DNA of 64,000 nucleotides from Artocarpus heterophyllus (taxonomy: Eukaryota > Streptophyta > Magnoliopsida > Rosales > Moraceae). The stretch is taken from positions 33,266,930 through 33,330,929 of the forward strand of contig CM046343.1 in NCBI GenBank assembly GCA_025403435.1, in the 5' to 3' direction. Position numbers and translations under genes: made by a program. The stretch's first letter is position 1, and each line of letters starts with the position of its first letter. The notes below the pieces were generated by a model. That model did not search any database. It saw only the letters and a list, made by a program, of their open reading frames with translations, and was not told the DNA's origin. Of the stretch, positions 1-11,557 are shown piece after piece.

Positions 1-231
1 ATTTAATAATGGTTTCTTATTAAGTTTTAAGAAACGATTTGAGATGATTTTAAGAGCAAGTGTTGAGCGATGTCTCAACTTGAATGACGACAGAGGTCGC
101 ATCAGTTTTAAAGAACGTTTAAAGAAAAAAAAATTATTTCAGTATTTTTCTTACTAAGTAAGTAAGATTACTGTTTACGAAACGATGTTTATGAAAGTAA
201 AGTGGCTGCCCGAAAAAGCGGGTCGTCATAG
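1..231 (+). mobile_element. 3' end of the 5' LTR of a coding-poor LTR retrotransposon (cut by window edge)
   Basis: Bases 1-231 repeat, with a few substitutions, the segment at 4663-4892, including the motif CCCGAAAA.GCGGGTCGTCA. They are followed directly by a primer-binding-site-like sequence. This is therefore the end of the 5' LTR, and most of that LTR lies outside the window. The expected terminal CACA reads CATA here, a point change. Confidence 0.8.
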
Positions 232-1321
232 GTGGTATCATAGCAGTATCCTGCCATCCCATTTCGCGCTGTCATATGTCCGCTACACCATAGCTCAAGT
301 AAGTAAGTTAAGTTAAGTAGGAAGGAAAGTTAGAATTTAACGAATACGTGTTAATGTTAGGCGTAGCCTTTGATATCGGCACACCTAGATGAACAACAAG
401 AAGGCAAAAGTCAAAGGATGAACGTGATGATATATGCTAGAATGTCCTCGCAACTCGACAGTAGTCGTTGTCTATTAGCGATGTCAAGTCAACGATGATA
501 AAACGTGGTCAATGATGGTCAATAGATGGCTGACAACTCAAAATCAAGAAGATGAGCTTGTGACACGTTATGATGTTTAGGCGCACAATGGTGTCTCCGT
601 AGGAGCAAATATTGCTCTGTTGGAGTTATTCTGTATTGGCTATACGTATAACGAGAAAAAGTGGATCAAGATAACGGAATAATGAAGGTCTAAAGTGATT
701 TTCAGTGCTCTTTGGAACGAGAATACCTGAGAGCAACTTGACGTTAGATTACTAATTATGTGATTTGATCGAGCTTAAGCACTCCTTCGCTGAGCTGAGA
801 CATGCGAATGAGCTCGTAACTACCTGGATGGGAAATACAATCAAGACAACGATGCCTAATCTAGCAGCAGAAACCTCACAGATTGGAGAATGGAAGCTGG
901 AAATTTATACGTTATGAGAAAAATTACGGCAAAATGCAATTTTAGAATGGATATAGAACCAGAAATTATAGATTTTGTGGTTGGATGACCATGATCTTCA
1001 GAAAGAAATGAAGAGATTAGAATGGAAAGAAACCCTATTTTTAAGAATAGCATTCAAATGTAGAATGCTAAACCTTTAAATGAATGGAAACTGCGCTGAA
1101 ATGTTGAAAGATCAGAGTTGCGCAGCAGAAGTGTGGTGTACAATTTAAAGGAATATGTCAGTAACATGATGAAAATTGTTGAAGTCCAAGATGAAGGCTC
1201 AGTTTTAATGAAAAATTAGTGACCAAGGAAGCATGTTAAGAACGAAAAAGGATGACAAGGGAGATGAACTACCTATGAAGGTTCTAATTTTCAAGGACGA
1301 AAACTGTTAAGGAGGGTATAT
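232..1321 (+). mobile_element. Internal region of the non-autonomous LTR element: PBS, non-coding DNA, polypurine tract
   Basis: TGGTATCATAGC at 233-244 matches the initiator-Met tRNA primer site TGGTATCAGAGC with one mismatch. The purine-rich AAGGAGGGTAT at 1309-1320 sits immediately before the next LTR and serves as polypurine tract. The approximately 1.1 kb between has no ORF with recognisable gag, protease, RT or integrase motifs. Just before the tract, TTCAAGGACGAAAA resembles the tail that follows pol in Tekay-type chromoviruses. The element is therefore a non-autonomous derivative that probably relied on a related chromovirus. Confidence 0.7.
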
Positions 1322-4300
1322 TGTAACACCTGAGATTTTTAATGCATTAAAAATGCATTAAGTTGATGATTAAATTAAGATAAAAAGTACAGTTTAATGA
1401 AAAATACTGTATAATAAGATGAAAAATTATACAGTATTAAAGCAATGCAGTATAAGAATTGGATTGTGTGGACCACAATTTCTTTTTATACTTATATAAA
1501 AAGAAAAGAAGAAAAAAAAAGGAAAAATCAAAAAATCTCACAAAAACTCGATTGTTTCTCTCTCTACTTTCTCTCTCTAGAATTCTCTCTCTCTCTCCTC
1601 AAATCTTGTTCGAGATTTCGGCATCCGTTTTTGACACCTCCTGCGCCAATGGAAAGCTCTCGACGAGCTGAGTCCAACGAGGTGTCGTGCCGCCCAAAAC
1701 GTCGCCAGAGGAGGCCACACGCGTCGCCCAAAGTGGCGGCGAAACCCATTTCTTTTCGACGAGATATCTTCGCTGTCCGACGTGTGATCGACGTGATTCT
1801 TGTTCCTACACGACCATCGTGATGAGAGGAACAAAACCGACCCTTGGTGGCAGCTCAACAACTGCTGGATTGCTCCGCCCGCCTATCGCCGCCGTGCGCC
1901 GCCGCCCCCATGGTGGAACTCCGCCTTGCCGGAGGAGGTGGCCAACACCACCCCTCCCAATGGGTTCAGAGGATCAAGGGGAACAAATCCCCCACCTCAA
2001 TTGCACGGTATCTCCGCCGGAGATAGGAGATCGGAGCCACCGGTGTTAGCCAAGAATTTCGTCTTCGATTAGCATAGATGGAGGCCAAATTGGGTGAAAT
2101 TGACCCCACCAATGGACTCAGGAGGGTCGAATTAGGGGGGTAGGCTCGAGCTCAGCCCTCAACGGAGCCAACCGCCGCCGGTCAACCGTCGGTCAACGGC
2201 CGGTCAACGTCAAATTGGGATTTTGTGATCCGGACCTCCGATCGAAGATCCGAGACCGCCTCCTGACTCGTTTCGACGCTCTGAACGCAATGGTGACCTC
2301 CGTTCGAGCTAATTCTACTCCGATGAAAATCGTTTGGTACCAATTGCACGCAGATCGAGGCGATTCAAACAACAATATCGGAGTCCAGAATGACAGTTTC
2401 AAGAATGTATGATCTCCAAGAAGCATTCCTAGCTATTTATGGTCGCTCAAGGAGCACTGCAGAGGATGCTTCACATACTGTAGATGCAGCGAGATACAAC
2501 TGGATCTGCTTTGCTTGAAGTTCAAATAAGTAGGAATCTCGCTTACAGTATGAACTGTTTTAGAATAAATTGTTTTATATGCTTTCATAGAAATTTATGA
2601 AATGCATGATCAGTGATTGTTACACTGTTTTTGAGTTTTATAACGTTACAAGGTTGACGAAAAATCCGTTAAGGGTAAAATCGTCATTATCAAGGAAACG
2701 GCTAGAACGGAGTCGAACACTCCGATTTAGCATAACGTTATTAGACGAAAAATGTTCCGTAATACGTTAAGTAACGTAACAGTCATATGAGATCAGAGAT
2801 TTAACAAGGGATGTTTAAGTAAACGAGAGGTAACCGATGGGTTACAAAGTTAAAAGGAAATGTAACCCCTGTGGGTTACAAGGCTAATTGAAGAAAAGGT
2901 AAACTGATGGTTTATAAGGTTGAGTAAACAGAACGGTAGACCGAAAGTATACTAGTCAAGTTATGAAAAAGGAATGAATGGTTAATGTTTACGTTTTATT
3001 ATCAATCGAGTGGATTGATAATAAAGAAAGTTAATTAATGAGTCGGCTGTCATATGATCAGGACACGAAAGCCGACCAATGGAAGGAAAAGGAACGAGAA
3101 AGGAACGGAATAGAGAACACTAGAGCATAGTTCGGGTAAGTTTTAAATCTCACCTACATCATGAAATAAATGATTTTTAAATGCTTATTTATATAAATTG
3201 CAAATGAGTTTGCAATTATTATGTAAGTTTCTTTTAAAGTATGTTTGCATTTATTATGCAAAAAGTTTAAAAGTTCAAGAAAAAGAATTGCAATGAATTT
3301 GCAACCGTTATGTTAAAGGTTTATTTGCATATTAATATGCATAACGTTATTTAAAAGTTTAAGTTATGATTTTCAAAGTATTGAAAGTATGTTTTGCATT
3401 ATGACAATGCAAGATGTTTTATAGTTTAAGTTATAAGTTATATGATGCATTGTTATGCAATAAATTGCATTTGTTGTACAATAAGTTTTGGAATAAAAGT
3501 TATAATTTGCAAAATGTGATTGCGTTATATGATACGTTGCGATACAATAAGTTGCAATTGTGATGCAATAAATTTTAGAGTACAAACTATGATTAGCAAA
3601 ATGTGTTTGCATTTTATGTTGCATTTGTTATGCAATGAGTTGCATTTGTTATATAATAGGTTTTATAGTACAAGCTATGAATTGTAAGTGTGTTTACATA
3701 TGATGTGATTGCATTTGAAATGTTCACTAAAGTTAATAAGAAGGTAACGTAAAAATAAAAGGAAAGTGTCGTACTAGCCTCTTTGTTATGAGATAATGAA
3801 AGTAAAATTAAAGTTTGACCTCCTAAAGATGAGGTACAAGACCTCAATGTTTGATGGTCTCAAGTCTTCCACAAGGGAAGCATCATGTTTATGATCTCAT
3901 GATTAATGAGTTGGTACGAACACTAAAGTAAAGCAAGGAAAATGAAGTTTATGAGATAAAGAAAGTTAAGGAATAAGAATAAAGGTTGAGAAAGAAAGGA
4001 ATATTTAAGTTTATAGAATGTTCATAAAATGCTCATAATTAAAGTTAATAATTGAGCATAAATGGAGTCATGCATTCTGATGTTACTTGAATGCCTTTTT
4101 TATGAAATATTTATATGTTATGTTATGAAAGACATTTTAAAAAATGTTTACGATAAATGTTTATGAAAAACATTTTCATGTTTTCAAGAAACGGTTTATG
4201 AACGACGTTTTAAGATAAACGTTCAAGAAATGTTTTACAAAAAACGTTTATGTAAAACGTTTCAGAAATGTTTTATGAAAATCGTTTTCAGAAATGTTTA

Positions 4301-4892
4301 TGAAAAATGTTTGTGAAGAATGTTTCAAGAGAAAGGTTTTAAAGCATGATTTAATGCTTTGTGAGAATATGTTTGAACTTACTGAGCGAAAGCTCATTAA
4401 AAGTTTTTCATGCTGTAGGTAATTTATGGGTGACCAATAGGACCCATTAAAAGAGCTGGGTGTTGCGGAGGACAGATGCGAAGATTTGGGTATGGATACC
4501 ATCACTCTTTGCTTCCGCTATGCAAAGAAAATGTTTTCCATTGTTTAATGTAGTGTTTGTGAAGTTTTAAAAAAATCAGAGTTCTAAGAATTGTATTCAA
4601 AGTTTTACGATACAGTTTACAAACTGTTTTATGTAATTATAAAGTAAAGTTTTAAGCTATGATTTAATAATGGTTTCTTATTAAGTTTTAAGAAACGATT
4701 TGAAATGATTTTAAGGGCAAGTGTTGAGCGATGTCTCAACTTGAATGGCGATAGAGGTCGTATCAGTTTTAAAGAACGTTTAAAGAAAAAAAAATTTATT
4801 TCAGTATTTTTCTTACTAAGTAAGTAAGATTACTGTTTACGAAACGATGTTTATGAAAGTAAAGTGACTGCCCGAAAAGGCGGGTCGTCACA
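1322..4892 (+). mobile_element. 3' LTR (about 3.57 kb) of the non-autonomous element
   Basis: It starts TGTAACACC right after the polypurine tract and ends GTCGTCACA at 4892, where interrupted Tat coding sequence resumes. A TATA box (TATATAAA, about 1494-1501) is followed by a CT-rich leader, as expected of the LTR promoter. Short ORFs at 1445-2072 are in several overlapping frames, have no recognisable domain, and are most likely leader sequence. From 3120 to 4400 the LTR is AT-rich with many TTATGCAA-like short repeats. Confidence 0.75.
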
Positions 4893-5511
4893 ACAATGAG
4901 GCAGAATACGAAGCTCTCCTGGTCAGACTTCAGATCGCCCGAGATCTCGGGGTGGACCGCATAACCATCTATTGCAACTCAATGCTTGTGGTTCAGTAGG
5001 TCACTGGGGGATTTTTGGCCCGAGCAGACTCCATGGCTGCATATTTACAAGAAGTGAAGCAACTGCTCGGACAATTTAAGTCTTATTCTTTCAAGTAAAT
5101 CCCCCAGTCAGAGAACGCGGAAGCTGACGCCCTTGCCCGATTAGCTTCTGGCTTGGGCGAAAGCGATCTAACCTCGGTCCTCATTGAAAGACTTGCCGAG
5201 CCGAGCATTGTCAGGGAAGTCTTAAGTGTAGCCGAAGAGCCCGAGACCACATGGATGGACCCGATCATCCGATACCTGACCACAGCCGAATTACCCAACA
5301 ACCGAGAAGAAGCACGTCGGATACGTAACAGCTCGGCTTGATATTCGATGATCGGAGAAAAATTATACCAACGAGGCTATACCACGCCATGCTTAAAATG
5401 CTTGGACCCCAAAGAAGCCGAGTATCTAATGAAAGAAATTACGAAGGCCTTTGCAGCAACCACTCAGAGGGACGCTCTTTAGCCCAAAAATGCCTTCAAC
5501 AGGGCTACTAT
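4893..5511 (+). pseudogene. Tat-lineage Ty3/gypsy pol fragment: RNase H to integrase N-terminus
   Basis: Plus-strand translation starts NNEAEYEALL, the hallmark of the second (archaeal-type) RNase H of Tat/Retand/Ogre elements. It continues with ENAEADALARLASG and then an integrase N-terminal stretch ending KCLQQGYY. In-frame stops (after VVQ, after YSFK, after RNSSA) and a frameshift before the EGRSLAQK segment make it non-functional. It is broken at the left by the 1-4892 element and at the right by a solo LTR. Assignment to the Tat clade is based on these motifs. Confidence 0.8.
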
Positions 5512-8500
5512 TGTCACAACTCGCCTTTTCGGGCTGTGATAAAACTCTTTCTTACTTACTTTAGGGCACAAATTTAGGAAATTTTTTTTAAACGGGAATA
5601 AATAATTGCCTTACATTAACTTTAGTAATTCCTAAAATACTTTCACATACTTGTATTTACATAATTAATACTTTTACTTTTACATCTTTCTTTTAAACAT
5701 TTCATTTCAAAATAACTTTAAACATATGTAGCGGAAAACATACAGCAGCGGACTCCATACCCAATCTGCACACCATCCATCTCTCCGCCAGCTCACCATT
5801 TGAACTTATTCTGACATTCTCGTCGGAATACCTATAGCATGAAATACTTAATGAGCTAACGCCCAGTAAGTCCCATAAATCCCACATGGATATTCACATG
5901 AATGCATGAATCAATTATGTTTTCTTATAAACTTTCTTTATCCTCATCATTTCTTATCTTTATTAGGGCCCAAGTGTTTGTACCATTACGTAATTTCATT
6001 TAGGTCTACGTAACACCGTGACCATAATATATCCTTTAAACTCCCATTGAGTTAGGAGTCGGCACGACACTTTTCTTAATTTCTGGTGATACATTTACCA
6101 GTCCATTTATTATATTTGACATACCATGTATGAAGTGATAATCACATATTACCTATGAAACATAAATTCTCTTGCATAGCATAGTATACACAGGTACTTA
6201 CTTTTTATACACACTAGTACACATTAATGTACGCACAGGTATATAGCATAATGTACTCACAGGTACTTAATATAAAATGTATACACATATACCTACTTTA
6301 TACATACTCAAGTATTTATCGTTGTACACACAGGTACGAAATCATGATACACATGCTCATTTTCATTATTGTACACACAGGTACATAACATATTATACAC
6401 ACATGTATAATATTATGGTACACATGCTCATTTTCATTATTGTACACACAGGTACATAACATCTTGTACACACTAGTATACATTAATATGCTCACAATTA
6501 TTCATACATGACTATACTCCTAGGTATTCATATCATGGCAAACATACAAGTTTACACTTAATTATACGCACAAGTATACATATACATACATTTCTTTCTA
6601 AACCTACATTTCATACTGTAGGTGGGAATGGTATTACTTGATATGAATGTCGGGCAACTTAACCTTGATTTCCCTTCTCCTAGACTCCTAGGATCCTATT
6701 GGCCAATTACAAAGCCATTAGCCAAATTCCACTATGTTTCGATACGAAACATCTGTTAGTTAATAAATTGAGTTGTATTACTATGTACAACTCTAAAAAC
6801 CACTGGTTTTTTCTTATTTCTATCTAACTTTACCCTATCGTTTCCAGCGAAGGGCGAAAACTTTTCTAGTCGTTTTCTTATTCCATTGGAAACATTTCAA
6901 AACGGTTCGGGTTATTTGGACAAAAATGACGATTTTGCCCTTCGTGGGTCCACTAACCTACCCGAGCTTAATTTCGTTATTCTTATGAAAATAACCACAT
7001 ACTAATTTCAAAATAACATCCTAGTGGGTTAATCTCTTTATTTCTCAATTATGCCCCATTTTCATAAAACTTTGCAGTTCAGTCCTTGAACTGAAAATTT
7101 TGACGATTTTACCCCTGGGACTAAAATTTACTTCTTTGCATCAAAATTTTCTATTTTTCTAAAGGATGATTTTCCCTTAAGGTACCATTCCTTAAATCAT
7201 TTTGAAAAATTACATTTTTGCCATTTAACACTTTTTTCACTTTTAACATATTCTTGAAAAATAAAAAACTCACAAACAATTGAGTTTTTAGACAAACCGT
7301 TTGCGTGACCTAACAGCTTTGTCGAGATCTACAACTTTTGTGTTTTAACTTTTCCCAAAATCTCACTGTACATGGACGTTTTTGACTATTTTTCAAATCT
7401 GTCGAGAATGAACTTTTTCTTTCAATTTAGTCCCTATGGCACTTTTACAAAAATCCGTTTCAAATTTGCAATTCTACCCCTGTAGAAACCTTTCCATGCC
7501 TTAATCAACACATTCTCATGCTCAAACATCAAAATTACAAAAATAATACTTTTTTCAAAAATTACCGATTTGCACTAAAAACCAAAGTTTCACAACTTAA
7601 ACTTACCATTCATCACATATACATGAAATTTCATCAAATACATGCTCAAAACCCCTCATGGGTTTGAAAGAATAAAAATCAAAACAAAATTCAAAACTTT
7701 GAACTTTAAAACTTACCCAAATATCTCCTTTTTTTATTTCTAGCCTTCAAAGGCTTCTTGAACTTCTTCTTGGACTTCCTTTTCATGCAAAAATACCATG
7801 GATTAATTTTTGCCCTTTACCCATGAAAAATCCCTTGAAAACTCATTAAAAAGTTTAGGATTTTACCTTAAAACTTGTGGGAAATCCTTGTACTTGCTTG
7901 TAAAACTTGTTTGGGGATATTTTTGCAAAGTTTGGGGGCTGAGAAATTTTTTTAGAACACTTGGACATGGCTGCCGGATCTTGGAAGGAAAGGAAAGAAA
8001 TGAATTTTTGTGATAAACTTGCCATAAATGCATCCTTATCACATTTGGTGACTCATGGTAACCCATGAGTATACCACTAGGTGTCACAAGGTGATTGGGC
8101 CACTTTTCTTGACATGTGGCCCAATAGAAAATCAAGGAGTGTCTACTTTGTGAAGTTAAAAATTTATACTATGTAATTTTTCACCATACAGTATTTTTCC
8201 TATACTGTCATGGTCAATTCAGTGTACTTTCTATCCTTAGACTGTATAAAAATATTTAACTTACTTTTCGTTTACTTTTGGAGGCCAATCATTACATTTT
8301 TCATATCTGCGTTTTCATTTAGCAGTATTCTTATACTGCGCTGGCCTTTTTTCTACCCCCGATTAGGGTTAGGACAACCTCTATGTCCTATTTACATTCT
8401 AATCATTCATTTGTTTATATCACAATTTCACAATTAATTGTGACATGAAATTCATTTTATGGATATTATGCACAAATCTTTGAGTCATCAAACTCATAAA

Positions 8501-8694
8501 ATTTGTATTTTATAATATCCACCATTGCATTACATATGCCATAAAATTTGCAATCAATGCCGCTCATTTATATTTTATTGTAATTTTCACAAAAATTACA
8601 ATTTTTACAAAATTTTATATTTTTAAGAATAAATCCATTAATTAAACCCAATTAAATATTAGGTTTTATTGATGACGTTTCCTAGGTCATTACA
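5512..8694 (-). mobile_element. Solo LTR of a Tekay-like chromovirus inserted in the Tat integrase
   Basis: On the plus strand it begins TGTCACAAC and ends GGTCATTACA, matching the full LTR at 16932-20010 over its whole length with moderate divergence. It is flanked by ACTAT (5507-5511) and ACTAC (8695-8699), a 5-bp target-site duplication with one later change. No internal region adjoins it, so it is a solo LTR left by unequal homologous recombination. Orientation is inferred from the autonomous relative (gag-pol on minus). It carries iterated TACACACAGGTA-like repeats at about 6180-6500. Confidence 0.8.
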
Positions 8695-8736
8695 ACTACT
8701 AGCCGACCATGCAACAAGATTGTAGGAAACATTTGT
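8695..8736 (+). pseudogene. Short continuation of the Tat integrase N-terminus
   Basis: Removing the solo LTR and one target-site copy joins ...QQGYY to *PTMQQDCRKHL, the usual context of the zinc-binding integrase N-terminus (a Trp codon has become TAG). It then stops abruptly at about 8735, where a truncated chromovirus LTR begins mid-sequence. Confidence 0.75.
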
Positions 8737-10766
8737 TGGTCAATTACAAAGCCATTAGCCAAATTTTACTATGTTTCGATACGAAACATTTGTTAGTTAA
8801 TAAATTGAGTTGCATTACTATGTTCAACTCTAAAAACCACTATTTTTTTTCTTATTTCTATCTAACTTCACCATATCGTTTCTAACGAAGGGTGAAAACC
8901 TTTCTAGTCGTTTTCTTATCCCATTGGAAACATTTCAAAGCGGTTCGGGTTATTTGGGCGGAAATGACGATTTTGCCCTCCGTAGGTTTACTAACCTACC
9001 CGAGCTCGATTTCGTTATTCTTATAAAAATAACCATATATTCATTCTAAAATAACATCCTAGTGGGTCAAATCTCTTTATTTCTCAATTATGCCCCATTT
9101 TCATTAAATTTTGCGGTTCAGTCCCCGAACCGAAAATTTTGACGATTTTACCCCCGAAACTAAAATTTACTTCTTTGCACCAGAATTTTCTATTTTTCTC
9201 AAGGATCATTTTTGCTCAAAGTACCATATTCAAAATCCTTTGAGAAATGACGTTTTTTCCCCTTTTTTCAAAATTTTCACAATTTTCATAAATTCTTAAA
9301 AAATTAAAATCTCATAAACGATTCAGTTTTTTGATGAACCGCTTGCGATGCCTAACAGTTTCATCGAGATCTGCAACTTTTGTGTTTTAACTTTTTTCAA
9401 AATATCACTGTACAAGGGTGTTTTTGGCTAATTTTCAATTCTGCCGAGAGGAATTTTTTTCTTTCAATTTAGTCCCTATGGCATTTTTACAAAAATCCAT
9501 TTCAAACTTGCAATTTTACCCCTGCAGAAATCATTTCATACCTTAATCAATACATTCCCATGCTCAAACATCATCTTTGCAAGGTTAAACATCAAAATTA
9601 CAAAAATACTATTTTTACAAAAATTGCCGGTTTACACTAAAATAAAAATTTCCATAACTCAAACTTATCATCCACCACATATGCATGAACTTCCATCAAA
9701 TACATGTTCAAAACCCCTCATGGGTTTGAAGAATAAAAATCAAAACAAAATCTATAAAATTTCAAACTTTAAAGCTTAAAACTTACCAAAATTACACCCT
9801 TTTGGTTTGAAGCCTTCAAAATCCTTTTAGACTCTCTCCTAAGCTTCCTTTTCATACAAAAATACCATGGATTAATCTCTTGTCCTTTGCCCATGAAAAA
9901 TCCCTTGAAAACCCATTAAAAGTTTAGGATTTTACCTTAAACTTGTGGGAAAATCCTTGTTCTTGCTTGTAAAACTTGTTTGGGGATATTTTTGCAAGAT
10001 TTGGGGGCTGAGAAATTTTTTTTGGGAGCTGAGTTATGGCTGCTGAAGCTTGGGTGGAAAGGAAGAAAAAGAAAATTGTGATAAACTTGCCATAAATGCA
10101 TGTTTATCACATTTGGTGACTCATGGTCACCCATGAGTACACCACTAGGTGTCACAAAATGATTGGGCCACTTTTCTTGACATGTGGCCCAATAGAAAAG
10201 CAAAAAGTGTCCACTTTATGGAGTTAAAAATTTATACTGTGTAATTTTTCACCACACAGTATTTTTTCTATACTGTCGTAGTCAAATCAGTGTACTTTCT
10301 ATCCTTAGACGGTATAAAAATATTTAACTTACTTTTCATTTACTTTTGGAGGCCAATCATAACGTTTTTCGTATCTGTGTTTTCATTTAACAGTATACTC
10401 ATATTGCTTCGGCCTTCTTTTTTACCTCTAATTTGGGTTTGGACAACTTCTATGTCATATTTACATTCTAATCACCCACTTATTTATATCACAATTTTAC
10501 AATTAATCGTGACATAAATTTCATTTTATGGATATTATTTACAAATTTTTGAGTAATTAAACTCATAAAATCTGTATTCGGCAATATCCAACATTGCATC
10601 ACATTTGGCATATAATTTACATTCAATGCCATTTATTCCTACTTTATCGTAATTTTTACAAAAATTATAATTTTTACAAAAATTTACATTTTTAAAAGTA
10701 AATTCATTAATTAAACCCAATTAAATATTAGGTTTTATTAATGAATATTTTTTCCCGGTCATTACA
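8736..10766 (-). mobile_element. 3' LTR of the Tekay-type chromovirus, truncated of about 1.05 kb
   Basis: It matches 17980-20010 of the element's other LTR closely and ends GGTCATTACA at 10766, next to the polypurine tract. The outer part equivalent to 16932-17980 is missing, and the LTR abuts Tat integrase sequence at about 8735 without a target-site duplication. The loss most likely reflects a deletion that also removed the Tat sequence between integrase and antisense ORF. Confidence 0.8.
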
Positions 10767-10790
10767 ATCTACCCCCCTTAAGAATTTTCG
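10767..10790 (-). other. Polypurine tract of the chromovirus
   Basis: On the minus strand TTAAGGGGGGTAGAT directly precedes the LTR start TGTAATGACC. This is the second-strand primer site and it fixes the element's orientation as minus. Confidence 0.75.
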
Positions 10791-10800
10791 CCCTCGAAAA

Positions 10801-11557
10801 TCAAAACAACTCGGGGTAGCTTTTCCTCATTGTATCCTCTCGTTCCCATGTTGCCTCTTCCACTTGCTGATTGCGTCATAAAACTTTGACGAGAGGTATC
10901 TTTTTGTTCCTTAATTCTTTTTCTTCTCGTGCCAATATTTGAACCGGTCTTTCTTCATAAGACAAATTCTCCTGCACATCGATTTCTTCTGGTTGCAGAA
11001 CATGTGAAGGATCTGGTATGTACTTCTTTAGCATAGACACATGGAATACATTATGTACCGATGCTAGGTCAGAGGGTAAAGCCAACTTGTAAGCTACATT
11101 GCCCACTCGTTCTAAGATTTCGAATGGTCCGATATATCTTGGGCCAAGTTTTCCTTTCTTTCCAAACCTAATTACTCCTTTCATTGGCGTCACTTTTAAG
11201 AAGACCAAATCCCCTACTTGGAATTCCAGGGGTCTTCGTCGTCGATCTGCATAACTCTTTTGTCGACTAAAGGCAGTTTCTATTCGTTGACGGATTAATT
11301 TCACGTCCTCCGTTGTCCTTTGGACAAAATCCGTTGTCGACAATGTCTTTTCTCCTGTTTCATACCAGTGCAATGGCGACCTGCATCTTCTTCCGTAAAG
11401 AGCTTCATAAGGAGCCATTCCTATAGAAGCTTGATAACTATTATTATAAGCGAATTCAATCAACGGTAGCTTTTTATCCCATCCTCCTTTGAAATCTAGC
11501 ACACAGGCTCTTAGCATATCTTCCAGGGTTTGAATGGTCCTTTCAGATTGACCATCG
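10801..11557 (-). pseudogene. Chromovirus integrase C-terminal part and chromodomain (after a frameshift)
   Basis: This is the 3' end of pol. It contains the integrase C-terminal core (EFAYNNSYQASIGMAPYEAL), the GPF..LERVGNVAYKLALP module and the chromodomain start HVSMLKKYIPDP. One base is lost near 11555 relative to the upstream ORF, so the third catalytic acidic residue (Glu of the GQSER motif) is out of frame with the first two. A TGA at 10876-10878 replaces an expected Trp codon inside the chromodomain. Beyond it the frame stays open (RNQQVEEATWERE) to the natural stop TCA (minus TGA) at 10801-10803. The chromodomain places it among chromoviruses, most like the Tekay/Del group. Confidence 0.85.

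Noticed and set aside
1445..2072. Cluster of overlapping plus-strand ORFs of 60-125 codons
   Set aside because: They overlap in three frames just after the LTR TATA box, lack any recognisable domain and reflect GC-richer LTR leader sequence.
6180..6500. CRISPR-like spaced repeats (TACACACAGGTA words)
   Set aside because: The units are degenerate and unevenly spaced, they lie inside a plant LTR, and the genome is eukaryotic.
9937..10203. 88-codon minus ORF conserved at 9937-10203 and 19181-19447, with a related one at 7863-8135
   Set aside because: It is conserved only because all three lie in copies of the same LTR, and the sequence shows no protein family features.
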